Positions 22,120-33,453 of a stretch of 64,000 nt of DNA are shown one piece after another. The DNA is from Drosophila miranda (lineage: Eukaryota; Arthropoda; Insecta; Diptera; Drosophilidae). Every line of letters starts with the position of its first letter. The stretch's first letter is position 1. The notes under the pieces were generated by a model that was not told where the DNA came from, did not search any database, and worked only from the letters and a program-made list of their open reading frames with translations. Both the position numbers and the translations under genes were made by a program. The stretch is from NCBI RefSeq assembly GCF_003369915.1, contig NW_022881614.1:1054001-1118000 (forward strand). The letters are read 5' to 3'.

Positions 22120-24514
22120 ATGACGATTCTCTACAAAGTGGAGAGCAAGGAGTTCGGCAAGGACAGCGTGTTTCCTCAAAAAGTGGTGCTATGCTCTGTC
22201 TCGGCCCGCAACATTATCGTGTTCAGCTCGCTCCAAAGCGCCATTGTTTCCCATGGCCCCGGGGACAGCAACAGTGCTGGGGTGGCTGTGGGGGCCAGCA
22301 ACAGTCATGAGTATGTCTGCGACATTGTGACGCCGTGGGAGTACTACAAGGTTTGCTCCTCGAATTCGCTGATCAATGTGCTCGAGTGGAGTGCCAACGG
22401 GGAGAAACTGCTGCTCGGCTATGACGGCGGACGCGTCGAGATTTGGCAGCCCAAGAATCAGTCCATCAACATCTGGCATCTGCAATACCATGCCAACGTC
22501 CCCAGCGAGGACATCATAAAGGCCAAGTTCCACAAGGCTTCCACAACGGCAAGGGAATCCTGTTCAATCCCCAGAAGAAGGAGCACACTTACTACGCAGA
22601 GAAGTTTGAGCGCCTGGAGCAGCGTCCCACGCTCAGCGGCTTCGGCGGGGTGGACACCGAAGGCTGCATTCTGCTGACATCAGCCTCCTGGGTCATTCAG
22701 CCTACGCTTGTTCCAAAAGTTCTCCAGTGCTGAGAGCGCCGGCAATGAGATTTTTGAGCTAACACCCGTTATGCATAGCATTGGCATCTCCAGAAGCTTC
22801 ATAGAGCACTGCAGCATGGCCCGAGTCCCTCGGGGGCTGTCAGTGTGGCTTTCAGTTGCGGCTGGCAGCAACAGCTCGTGCAGTGTTTCAAGATCTCCCT
22901 GATGATGGAAGGAGACCTGGGCCTAGAGCAGCACATGGCCATCAAGTCCGAGTCGCAGGCAAGTATATTCCTCAATCCGCTGGAGGGCAAGCTCATCAGT
23001 CACCTTAAGTGGACGCGGGTGGCCAATGACGACGTGATCTTCATAGCATACTCCTGTACGGAGGGAGGCAGTTTGCTGGAGCAGTGGACCCTCACGCGCA
23101 GGCATCAGAGTGTCCACGCCCTGCTCCAGGGAGGCGGTTCCAATAAGGGCAACGAATTCGTGCAGTCGGAGAGTTGGGAGCAGGTGGCAAAGCTCCATTT
23201 GAATGCTCCACTTGCCGATATCTGCCTCTCACGCCTCATGCCGTCCACGGCGGAATGCTCTCCGGTCTATGCGATACTCCAGGATAACAGTGTCCAGGTC
23301 CTGGAGCCTAATTCTCTGAAGCAACTGAACCACACGCAGTTCGATAGTGACCGACGGCAGTGGAGTGAAATTTGTGAGCGGGGACCTCACTCCCACCAGT
23401 CAAATACTACTGATCTTCGATGCTCACGCCCAGCTGTATGCCATGCAAGCGCCACTGCTGAAACAGAGTGGATCCGCACTTCTCCTGCTGGAGTACTGCA
23501 TTGTCACGGGCTGCGATGCCAGTGATGTACTACTCCTGAACCTGGGGAACCTGGAGCCCTTGGTGGAGAAGATGACGGATAACTTTTCGCGCCAGCCATC
23601 GTATGTGAAGAACTACTATTATGCCAACTTCCTGGCTCTCAAGAGCAATCTCTGTCGTTTGCAGCAGAAGGAGTTTGACAATCTAATCATCCTCCATGCC
23701 ATATCCACTTTCAAGAGTCTTCTGCGCCCCTCCGACCTAGGTTACCAGGACAAGGGACCCGCCGATAATCTGACGACGAAGCTGAACGAGTCCATACCAG
23801 ACGTGGACACAGTGATGCTAAACCTGGATGCCAAGGACTTCACAGTGGAACCAGTGATGCTGCAGAGCTTGCAGCAACTGATTCAATGGGTCACCGATCT
23901 GGCGCTCAACATGCTCAACATGCTACCTGAAGAGGTGATGAAATGCAAGCTGTCCGGGAAGCGTCCCAGCTATGACATCAGCCGGGATATTAACGCCATT
24001 AGCAGCCTAAGGGAGTTGCTCGTCATGATACGCATCTGGGGCCTGCTGACCACACAATGCCTGCCCGTCTACACCAAGACCATGGACAACATCGACGTGC
24101 TGGTCATCCTGTTCCGCCTGCTCACGCGCCTGTCCCAGAACCCCGCGGAGACGGACGAGATGCTCTTGGACGAGTGCAGTCTTTTGTCGAAGCAGCTTCT
24201 CATTCCTTAGCTAAACAAGATCAATCCCACCACGCTGCTCAGTGCCCAGGGATTTGCTGCAGTTAAGTCGGGTCATCTCATGTTCACCTCCCTTGTAGAG
24301 CCGTCGTGCCTGCAGGACATGGAAGTGGAGAATGTGGTCTTCGCCAAGTCGGTGAAAGATGGCGTCAGCAATCTTCACCATCAGAAGGTGCGCCCGCTGT
24401 AGTTTCGTCTTCGTCAACAATGCTAACAAAGTGGCCAAGACTTCGGCTCTGAAGGCCTGGTTCAACAAGTGGCTGCATTGCCATTGCGGCGGCTTCTGGA
24501 AGCAGATTAATTAG
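22120..24514 (+). pseudogene. MED16: Mediator complex subunit 16, degenerate
   Basis: Single-exon Mediator tail subunit, whose N-terminal WD-type propeller and C-terminal region link activators to RNA polymerase II. It opens MTILYKVESKEFG and closes with a Cys/His motif (CARC ... LHCHCGGFW). Lesions: loss of a T near 22540; a frame change at 22680-22710; loss of a G in a G-run at 22831-22836; a frame change near 23350; an in-frame TAG at 24208-24210 where CAG is expected (LLIP*LNKINPTT); and a short deletion with frame change near 24375-24390. Segments between lesions remain well conserved, so decay is recent. The number and variety of changes make sequencing error an insufficient explanation. 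Confidence 0.9.
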
Positions 24515-25735
24515 CCACGGCCGCCCCTTTACAGTATCAATCTTAGAATTTAAATATCCATAGCTTTAAATAAAAATCAAATTTAAATGAAACAATGCTT
24601 AACCCGTTAGAAGGTATGTCAGAGCATAGGGTATAGAAACATACATATGTATGTATGTATGTACTTACGCAGAATCTACATATATTCCAGCAACTTGAAC
24701 CACGGAATAAGCAAACATACATATATCTCCAAAGCGCAACATAACTAATGAAATATTTGTCAACTCATGCAGCTAAATTTGGAAAACGGTAGGTATTTTA
24801 ACGTTAATTAGGAAATAGAGTACAAAAATGTTCATATTCATAGCAAATTTGTAGTTACTATGTAAAAAAGGGACATTTTTTCTGACAGAGGGTCGTTAAA
24901 ATTAGCCAGTCTTGTAGAAATTCGATTCTTTTATCGGCTAAAATTATGTGGACAGAACTAAGGGTTTTAGTTAGCCAGAATTATTCAACGGAATCTCTAA
25001 ATTGAGCAATATGAACGACTATCCTCTTTTGTTCGACCTATTTAGATGAAACATTTTTTTAGACAAGATCCAATAAACGCAAATATTTAGAATAAGCCAG
25101 TCAAGTAATAAATTGATTCATTAATCGAATAAAATTATGTGTGCATGGCGAAATGTTTTATCTAGCTAATAATATTCGACGGAATATCCTCTTTCGTTTT
25201 TTTTTTCTTTGGTCATTTTCGCTAAAACCACTTTTTACGCAAAATGCAATAAAAGCAAGTGTTCAAAATAAACCAGTCCATTAGAAAATAGATTCACTAA
25301 TCGGGTAAAATTATGTGGGCATGGCTAAATGTTCTATATAGCTAGTAATATTCGACGAAAGAAAGAATAACCACGAATTAGTCGTAATAACCGGTTGACA
25401 ATGATTCCCGGCAACATCAATTCTCATACCCTGTTATCCCTGGCTCCGTAGGTATCAGGATTGAGATAAATATATACAAGATACTAATAATGTACTTGAA
25501 TATGTCTAAATATCAATTTGAGAAAAGGTCTTTATAAATTACATTTTATCTTCATATAAAATTAACGAAATAGGGTGTACAAAGGCCTATAGACGCATCT
25601 TGTCTTTAAATACCAGTAACATTGCGTCTGTTTTTTTGATTGGACTTGTTTGTTTAAACCTTGTTTTAGACAAAATACAATAAAAGCAATACAATAATAG
25701 CTAGTAATATTCCACGGAATATCAAAAACGAGGAA
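24515..25735. repeat. Gene-free AT-rich spacer with about 180-bp imperfect tandem repeat
   Basis: Three imperfect units share the order CCAGTC ... ATTCA(C/T)TAATCG ... TAAAATTATGTG ... TATTCGACG, with the CCAGT marks at 24906, 25097 and 25273 (spacing 191 and 176). A partial fourth lies at about 25670-25720. A short TATG microsatellite is at 24646-24662. No coding sequence. Confidence 0.55.
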
Positions 25736-25948
25736 TATGTAAAATAGAACTTGAATTTGTCAGTGTATTTACGGTATATTTTTAAAATGGGACGGTATAT
25801 TTTGGTATATTTCTGAGGGTCGTACGGTATATTTTAACGATAAATCCGCTGTGGGAAGAGCTTGCAAAATAAATACAAACAAATCTAAGAAAGAAATAAA
25901 ATTATTTAATAACCGTTAGTGGCTGGAAGGAAGAACAACAACTCTACA
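25736..25948 (+). promoter_or_regulatory. EndoB promoter region with motif 6-like array
   Basis: Four GGTATATTT-type boxes lie between 25771 and 25833. The whole stretch resembles the Fbxo42 promoter (11010-11200), beginning with AGGAATATGTAAAATA and ending near AAATACAAACAAA in both. The motif 1 box present at Fbxo42 is not intact here. Confidence 0.5.
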
Positions 25949-28120
25949 ATGAACATAAATCTGCCCCATTTTAACATGAAGAACCTGGTCAAGGAAGCAG
26001 GCAGCACAATATCGCGTGTGGTGCAGGTAAAGAAATCAATGATGGGTGCGAGAAAAAACGGGTGGGGATGGGCTTTTTGGGGGTTGGGTTGGGGGCTATA
26101 CAAGCCCTCAGCACTGACGCTCTTTGCCCCTTTCCCCTAGCTGCCGGAGGAGAAGCTTGGCACCACCGAACGCACCGAATACGACTTGCACTTTCAAAAT
26201 CTCGCCGAACGTGCCGATGTGACCAAGGCATGGACAGAAAAGCTCGTCAAGGACACAGAATCGGTGCTGATACCGAATCCACAGAACCGTGTCGAGGATT
26301 ACATATTCGAAAAGATCGACAAGTCAAAACCCAAACGAGTAAGCAACCTGGAACACCTGGCCCTGGACATGATTGAGGCCGGCGGGGACTTCGGACAGGA
26401 TTTGCCCTACGGTCAGGCCCTCATCAAGGTCGGACAGGCTGAGCAGAAACTGGGCCAGTGCGAGCACGATTTCATTGCCACCTCGGGCATTTGTTTTACG
26501 CAACCGTTGCGCAAATTCTTGGAGGGCGAGATGAAGACGATTAGCAAAGAGCGCGGCATTCTCGATTCGAAGCGCTTGGATCTGGACGCCTGCAAGAACC
26601 GGATGAAGAAGGCGCGCAGCATGCTAGGCCAACAGTCGGTGAGTGGGCGGAAAAGGGGGCAGTGGGGCGGTCATAACGGATTATTGACTTTCGATATTTT
26701 TCTACATTACTTTACGCTGCCTCTGTGTGGATTGGTTTGATTTATTATGGTTCATAGAAAGATGGCATCTCGCCAGAGGCTGCCTTGGAACAGGTATCAG
26801 ACCTTGGACCTTGCCCATACCTATTACTCATCACTTAACAGTATGCTGCAGCAGATCATTAATTTGTACTTTCTTCACAGGCGGAGCGCGACCTGCGCGT
26901 GGCCCAGGCGGAGTTCGACCGCCAGTCGGGAATAACCAAGTTGCTGCTGGACGGTATTAGCACATCGCAGGCCTCCCACCTGCGCCATCTGCACGCCTTC
27001 ATCCAGACCCAGGTGCGCTATTACAAGCAGTGCGGCGATGTCATGGAACAGCTGCAGCGGGAGCTGGCCAAGTGAGTATCAGATGGTAATGGTTATCAAT
27101 GGAGATGATGATGCTGATAACAGACAAACAAAGACTCTCGACTAGACACCAACAGCAAGTCTCGTGCACTCTGTGTAGAATGGTCCCGGTCCCGTCCCTG
27201 AGCTAGCTCTATTGCGCCTCTGGTCATCTTACTTTCGGTTATTGTTTGTGGTCTTACAGAATGCATCATTCCAAGCCGCGCCTGCGCATCAATAGCGAAG
27301 ATGTTGATGGTGGGCCTCCCAGCTCTGTGTCGATGCATTCCTGTGATTCCGATTTCGTAGTGGGAGTAGCCCTAGATAGCGATAATGAAATTGACAAGTC
27401 CCTAACGAACATGCTGAAAGCCTTTAACATTGAATTCAATACGACTGCCATATCAACAGTTTAAACCTAGTTTAATCCATATCAAGTTAACATTATATAT
27501 AAAAAACTATACGTAATTTAAGCGACAGGTTTTTACTTCGTCGCTCTTGTTGTTATTATTGTTGCTGCACATAATCAAATCCAATTCGGTTTCCGTTGAG
27601 CGCCTCCCCTCCCATCCATCTGAGCAGCATAATCAAATCACAAATCAAATCCATTAAACTCTGCATCTGCCTCTGCGTCTTCCATCAGCTTGGGAGGCCC
27701 GACACCATATATACCGCTCGATCTGAGCAACGCCAGTGCCAACAAATCTAGCGCAACTGGCGGACCGTCGCCGTCTCGTGGTCCGGGCAACAATAACAGC
27801 AGCAGTCAGGCTCCATCCGCTCACAGGCCGACCAATCAGCCCATGCATGTCAACACGGATCAAATGCAACGGGCTCGTGTCCTCTGCTCCTATGACGCCA
27901 AGGATCACACTGAGCTCAATATAAATGCGAACGATGTGAGTAAAAATCGAGACATTGATAGGTCCGTGTGTCTAATCTTGTGCATCTCTAGGTCATATTT
28001 GTCACCGAGTGCTCGCCCGTGAACGAAGACTATATGTACGCCAAGCAGGGCCTCATGAAGGGACTCGTTCCGCGGTCCTTTGTCGAAATGCTCGATGAGG
28101 AGCACGACGTCACCCTCTAA
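25949..28120 (+). CDS. EndoB: Endophilin B (N-BAR and SH3), intact, with alternative last exon
   Basis: Exons are 25949-26026, 26141-26638, 26758-26793, 26881-27071, 27689-27935 and 27992-28120, all with GT/AG borders. The sum is 1179 nt, i.e. 392 residues. The N-terminal amphipathic helix plus BAR domain occupies residues 1 to about 245 (MNINLPHFNMKNLVKEAG; QNLAERADVTKAW; QAEQKLGQCEHDF; RELA). A Ser/Gly/Asn linker follows, then an SH3 domain at about 328-390 (RVLCSYDAKDHTELNI, KGLVPRSFVEML). Endophilin B curves membranes at mitochondria, endosomes and autophagosomes. An alternative terminal exon 27260-27464, in phase after exon 4, would replace linker and SH3 with a 68-residue tail rich in Asp/Ser (335 residues total). 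No damage is seen. Confidence 0.93.
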
Positions 28121-29315
28121 GTAAACGCGCGCAATATAATGCAATAATCTCAACCAAATACTCGTATGTTGGACAGAAGATGGAAAGGAGAGAAGTCAAA
28201 ATTAAAACTCCATGTTACGGCTCCGAAATACTCACACGTATATGGGAATGGATTTGAATTGGAATGGCAATTGGACAATTATAAAATGCAGCCAAAAGGC
28301 ATTTGGCACTAGCAAGAGAGTACAATAATTTATCAGAATATAGTTATATACAAAGCATATACATACATACATGCATGCATGAACATAGTATTATATATAG
28401 AGCATTCCCTTGTTTAGGCCACGTTTACCCCCATCTCATCCTTGTCCTCCCACATATCCACGCCATTTGCACAGCACAGCCACACGCGTCAAGCAATAAT
28501 CGAAAAATATAGCATGCGCGTATTCAGCTGCCTGAATCGATTACTATTTTAACAATTACTATAAACTGAATACTTGGAACGATTCTCAACTTTATTATGT
28601 ATTATGTGTTATGTTTGTCTCTACCGCAGTTAACAAACGAAATTCACTGTGCTTTAAACTATGGATATTCTATAATTATATATATGTACCTATGAGATTG
28701 TTAATCCTATTATCTACGTATTGCATTATCCGCAAGTGTTTCCCATTTAAGCTAATTAGTATTTAATACAAAATGATTAATTACTTACTCATTCCTGCTG
28801 CAATTTATTACATGTTTAAAAAAAAACGCAAACCCTTTGGTGCAATTTTCAAAAGTCAATTATTATGAATGTTGCCTCTCAAATCTAAGAGAATCTACCA
28901 AAAAAAAAAAGAAACACCAATTAGCGCTTAATTAATGCAAATAAACTGAAAAATGCCAAGGCAGATCGTACAATACAACAAACACAAAGTGAACAACGAT
29001 GATTTTTAGGTTTTCAACAAACAAATAACAAATTAAAATTGTAATATGAAATACGTCTAGAAGTGAATTTTAAACACACACCTAAAAATTATGAAATAAA
29101 TGAAAATATACTATAATTAAAGCAGAAATGATTTTCATCTGATCTTCTGTAGGATCTTAAATAAATAGGCTTTCTTTTAGAGGCTCATCCATTCCGAACT
29201 TCTTTATTTGTACATAATCCATTTTGTAATTCAACAGTGGGAAACTACAAATTTTTTCTGGGTTAATAAATGTGAGTTAAAAATAATCAAATAATCGATG
29301 AAACGATGCGGCAGA
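28121..29315. other. EndoB 3' UTR and intergenic DNA
   Basis: AT-rich, with several AATAAA-type signals and a short CATA microsatellite (28361-28385). No coding features. Confidence 0.5.
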
Positions 29316-31585
29316 TTAATCTAAACGGTGGGGAGAAGTAATATTAAAGTATCAGATGGCATAAAAATCAGCATTTTTCTTGTATATCACATACCTAAAG
29401 ACATGAAGGGCCATGGGGGATGGTGGCCATGGTGGACAATCTCGAAATCAGAGTCTTTGCCGTCGTCAGCACTTAGGAAACCGAAATCGAACATGTCATC
29501 GCCGTAGTAGTCGGACTCATCATCGCTGTCCAAATCATCCTCTAGATCGTCCGGCTTGAAGTCAAAGTCGTCGAAGACAAGGTTGGGAAAGTTTGGATAC
29601 ATGCCATCATAGTTCCAAAAGCAAAAGTGCTTCACCTCGATGATATCCTTGGGGCGACATCAGGATGCTATTTCACGAAAAGATTATCAGTAAAATAACG
29701 AGTATCCACAATATCGTCTAGAACTGAACTCACATACTCGATGAGACTGTTGACTTGAGTGCCCGACACACAGAGCTGTACTGGCAAGTTTCGTTGATTC
29801 TCCTTCCTCGCAATGTCCAAGCGCAGTTTTTTTATGATTCCATGTACCAATTTCTCGCTTATTCCTTCGCAATCCTCTAGGCCTAGGCTATGCAGCTTGG
29901 GGCAAGATTCGAACACAAACAAAATCGAGGAGTCATGCAGTCTGTTGCACTTTAGGTTTATCTGCTCTAGTTTTTTGAGGCTCGAAAACACTGAGAGTGA
30001 ACTGTCTGTCATAGCAAACACTTGGGGTAGGACAAGACTGCGCAGACCTCTTAGTTTGGAAATTTGGACAAGCAATTCGGCGGACATACTGGAGCCCCCA
30101 TAAACCTCTAGGCACTCCAGCTGTTCGGCCTTATGCTCGGCCAGTTCCTGAAAGAGTTCGGAGCGTATAGTGCGGCCTGGCAATCCGATATAGATGCTCA
30201 AGCTCTTGAGGCTTGGCAGCTGGGCCACGTACTCGTATGTCTCCCTTGGGAAGGCGCTTATACAAAGCACCTCCAAAGAAGCGCCAGAGTTCTCCTTGAT
30301 CATCGTTTCAAAGACGTGAGAATTCATTGTGTCAACTCTCTTCACGTTTAGGGTTTTTAGGTTGGTTAACACCTTGCAAATCTTGGAGAGACATTGGCCT
30401 TGAAAACGAGGGCATCCGGACAGAGTGAGAGTTTGGATGGAAGGGGAGAGCTCGTGTAGTGTTACACCGGTAATTGGGTTGCCGGCAATATTGAGCACCT
30501 GCAGAGTCCGACAGTTCCTGAGGGCCGAGATGCACTCATCAGTCAGCTGATTCTGCGGCAGCTCCAGCTCCTCCAGCTTGGTCATCTTGGCGAAGATCTT
30601 GTGCATATTTCGCGAAGTCAACGGGCTGCTGTGCAGCTTCAAGGACTTTAAATTCGAACAATTGGTCGAAAGAAAGTCGCACAAGCGCTGAAAGCGCATC
30701 GGCGGAATCACGCCGGTAATGTGCTGAACATAAGGACCGGACAAATTGAAAAATTCTCGGAGGCCCCAGACAGTCATATTCTCAAAATCGTACAAATCAA
30801 TTGATTTGTGCAGTCTGGCCGTGGCCTGCTGATAGATAGCGCGGAAGCGAATGCATGTCCGAGCGAAGACCGTCTGGTCGTGCATTGGGAGATGCTTCAT
30901 AATCATCTCTAAGCAGAGATCGTTGACATTCAAAATGAAAGGACACAGTTGATTTGCTTCCTCCTGGTCGTCCGTTCCGTAGGCATCTGGCTGATGCCAG
31001 CTATCGCTGGCGTGCACATTGAATCGCCGACCGTTTACATGGTGTATCCGGCTGTGCAAGGCTCTAAAAATGCAGAATATCAGTGGATGTACTCACACAC
31101 ACAGTAGTGCGGCCGGCATACTCACTTTGCTGCATCCTTGGGATTCTCATAAAACACACAGCCAGTCTGGTGGGAAAAGCGATTTGATCTGCCAGTAGCA
31201 CGTCTACCACCACCACGAAAGAGTTTCATTTGCAAAACGCGTCCATTATTTGAGAAGTGCGAATGCAGCGTAGATTGATTTAGCTGCGATGAGACAGGAC
31301 AGTGTATTGTTTCAGAGTAAAGCTTGACAAAAGGGGGACGCGGACACTTACATCCGGTGGGATCTTGTAAAATACAGCTTCAGCACTGGAATGTGGTCTT
31401 CTGTGTAGGCAATACCATTCTTGAAGTAATAGTTCTGTTCCGCTGCAATGACAATGGCAAAACCGAAGTGCGTGCAATGTGTGCAAGAATTTGGCCACAA
31501 TGAATAGGAGTGCGTTTGTGCGGACTTGCATCGGACAACTGCATACTTTCTACGACTTACATGGATTGTTGACAAAATGGGCCAT
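29316..31585 (-). pseudogene. RRM / F-box / leucine-rich-repeat protein gene, with two frameshifts and a nonsense codon
   Basis: Exons in transcript order are 31585-31561 (MAHFVNNP), 31442-31352, 31283-31126, 31063-29395 and 29320-29316. Exons 2-4 start encode an RRM (VFYKIPPDLNQSTLHSHFSNNG as bordering strands; GCVFYENPKDAAKAL as RNP1-like strand). An F-box follows (LCLEMIMKHLPMHDQTVFARTC), then about ten LRRs (LEELELPQNQLTDECIS, LQVLNIAGNPITG and others) and an acidic tail (DDLEDDLDSDDESDYYGDD). The family suggests a substrate receptor of an SCF ligase; the RRM addition is unusual. Lesions: loss of one G near 31392 inside exon 2; TAG at 29668-29670 (LFVK*HPDVAP); loss of one C at about 29655. 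Total length 1948 becomes a multiple of three with two more bases. Name not assigned. Confidence 0.7.
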
Positions 31586-31892
31586 ATTTTCACAGATTTT
31601 AGTCCAATTTTATACAAAAAGTTAGTCCGAGACTCGATTTATTTGAATCAATGTTAGTTTGTATAAGTTTACATTTAAAATTACATGGCTTCTACAACTA
31701 CACGGTAACTACATATTTGCTACATAATGGGAGGAAAAATAGGGTATGGACATCAGCAAAAACGGCCCAGGACCACCACCAAAAATTAATAGAGATTCAA
31801 ATATTTTCATTTACTTTATTAAATTGTGCCTTGTTTTGTTTACGTTTAAGTGCTAACGTAAAGTGAGTGACAAAGTATGACCGCAGTATTTT
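31586..31892. other. Upstream region of the F-box/LRR gene
   Basis: Non-coding. The last 33 bases before and into the Helitron-like insertion (31864-31896) recur exactly at 47724-47756, so a small repeat or promoter-like fragment is present. Confidence 0.4.
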
Positions 31893-33000
31893 TATACCCG
31901 ATACTCAAAATGAGTATTGGGGTATATTAGATTTGTGGTAAAAGTGGATGTGTGTAACGTCCAGAAGGAATCGTTTCCGACCCCATAAAGAATATATATT
32001 CTTAATCAGCATCAATAGCCGAGTCGATTGAGCCCTGTCTGTCTGTCCGTCCGTCCGTCTGTCCGTCTGTCCGTCCCCTTCAGCGCCTAGTGCTCAAAGA
32101 CTATAAGAGCTAGAGCAACGATGTTTTGGATCCAGACTTCTGTGATATGTCACTGCTACAAAACTATTTCAAAACTTCGCCCCGCCCACTTCCGCCCCCA
32201 CAAAGGACGAAAATCTGTGGCATCCACAATTTTAAAGATATGAGAAAACCAAAATGTAGAATTGTAGAGAATGGCCATATCTTTAAGACTGCGGAATCTG
32301 AATTGGATCGTATTATTATTATAGCCAGCATCAAGAAAACAATTTCATTTTTTCTCGCCCTGTCTCTCTCTAACACACACGTAGCATAGGCGGCTTTGCT
32401 TAGAGTAAAACATTAGCGCCTAGATCTCAGAGACTATAAAAGCTAGAGCAACCAAATTTGGTATCCACACTCCTAATATATCGGACCGAGACGAGTTTGT
32501 TTCAAAATTTCGCCACACCCCCTTCCGCCCCCGCAAAAGACGAAAATCTGGGGATATTCAAAAATCTCAGAGACTATTAAGGCTAGAGTAACCAAATTTG
32601 GTATCCGCACTTCTGTTAGATCTCACTATAAAACGTATATCTCAGAATTTCGCCCCACCCTTTTCCGCCCCCACAAAGGACGAAAATCAGTTGCATCCAC
32701 AATATTGCACATTCGAGAAAACTAAAAACGCAGAATCATAGATAATGACCATATCTATCAGATTGCTGAATCTGGATCAGATCAGATCATTTTTATAGCC
32801 AATAGGAACAAATCAATTTGCAGTGGCTACGCAGCGCCCGACGTCACGCTCAGACTGATTTTCTGTCTCTCTCGCACGCACTCTTTGTCGTGTCGTTTAA
32901 TATTAGCGCCGTCTGCCGGAGGAGAGTCATACTGACTTAGTATCGGGTATAGCCGTAGAGTTGCGGTGTCCGCAGCAACTCACAACGTTCCACCTCGTTT
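31893..33000 (+). mobile_element. Helitron-like / ISY-like repeat, copy B (1108 bp)
   Basis: The most complete copy. It has TATACCCGATACT at the left, a hairpin, a GTCTGTCCGTC minisatellite, several CCGCCC(A/C)CTTCCGCCCCC blocks, AGTATCGGGTATA at 32939-32951, a second hairpin and the end CTCGTTT. No protein is encoded, so it is non-autonomous. Near the right end sits TCTCTCTCGCACGCACTC, a GA-rich stretch on the opposite strand. Confidence 0.75.
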
Positions 33001-33252
33001 CAATTTTCGTTTGACGCTTCACGGTACGGGCGCGCGGGGCTAGTACTTCAATTCTCTTTTACGCTACCTTCGCCTCCGAAGTGCAACTCGGCTTCGTCAA
33101 TGCCTCGGTCAGCACGTGCTCGAGCCAACCCAGAAATATGCTTGTAGTTGTGTATAGTATGTGTGTATGTCCTAGGTCGGCACGGCCATAAACCGGTTTC
33201 GCCAGCTGCATATACGGCTTTTAGCTTCACACTACGTGCCGAAACCGTAGGG
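33001..33252 (+). pseudogene. Divergent plus-strand copy of an unidentified gene fragment (left part)
   Basis: GCGCGCGGGG ... TTCAATTCTCTTTTACGC and later GGTTTCG align in order with the minus-strand open frame at 36575-36925. The continuation lies at 36439-36479, the two halves being separated by the P element whose target duplication they share. An insertion of about 100 bp relative to the other copy is present. Low identity, so tentative. Confidence 0.4.
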
Positions 33253-33453
33253 CATGATGCAATTATACAAGGTGGTCTCGTCGGGAGCCGAAGTTCGTTC
33301 GTGTTGTCCCTTATCGTCAGTGAATGCTTGCTTGTTGATGATGAAGGTTGTTCACGGACGAATTCTTTGATATATTCTTAGCCCTTATGTCCCGACAACA
33401 ACAAAATTATAAAAAGCATATAAAAAAAATACCACAGAATTAGAAGTAATCTT

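Noticed and set aside
21780-22310. Open frame overlapping the MED16 start
   Set aside because: Runs into MED16 in another phase and has no recognisable domain; MED16 conservation explains the overlap.
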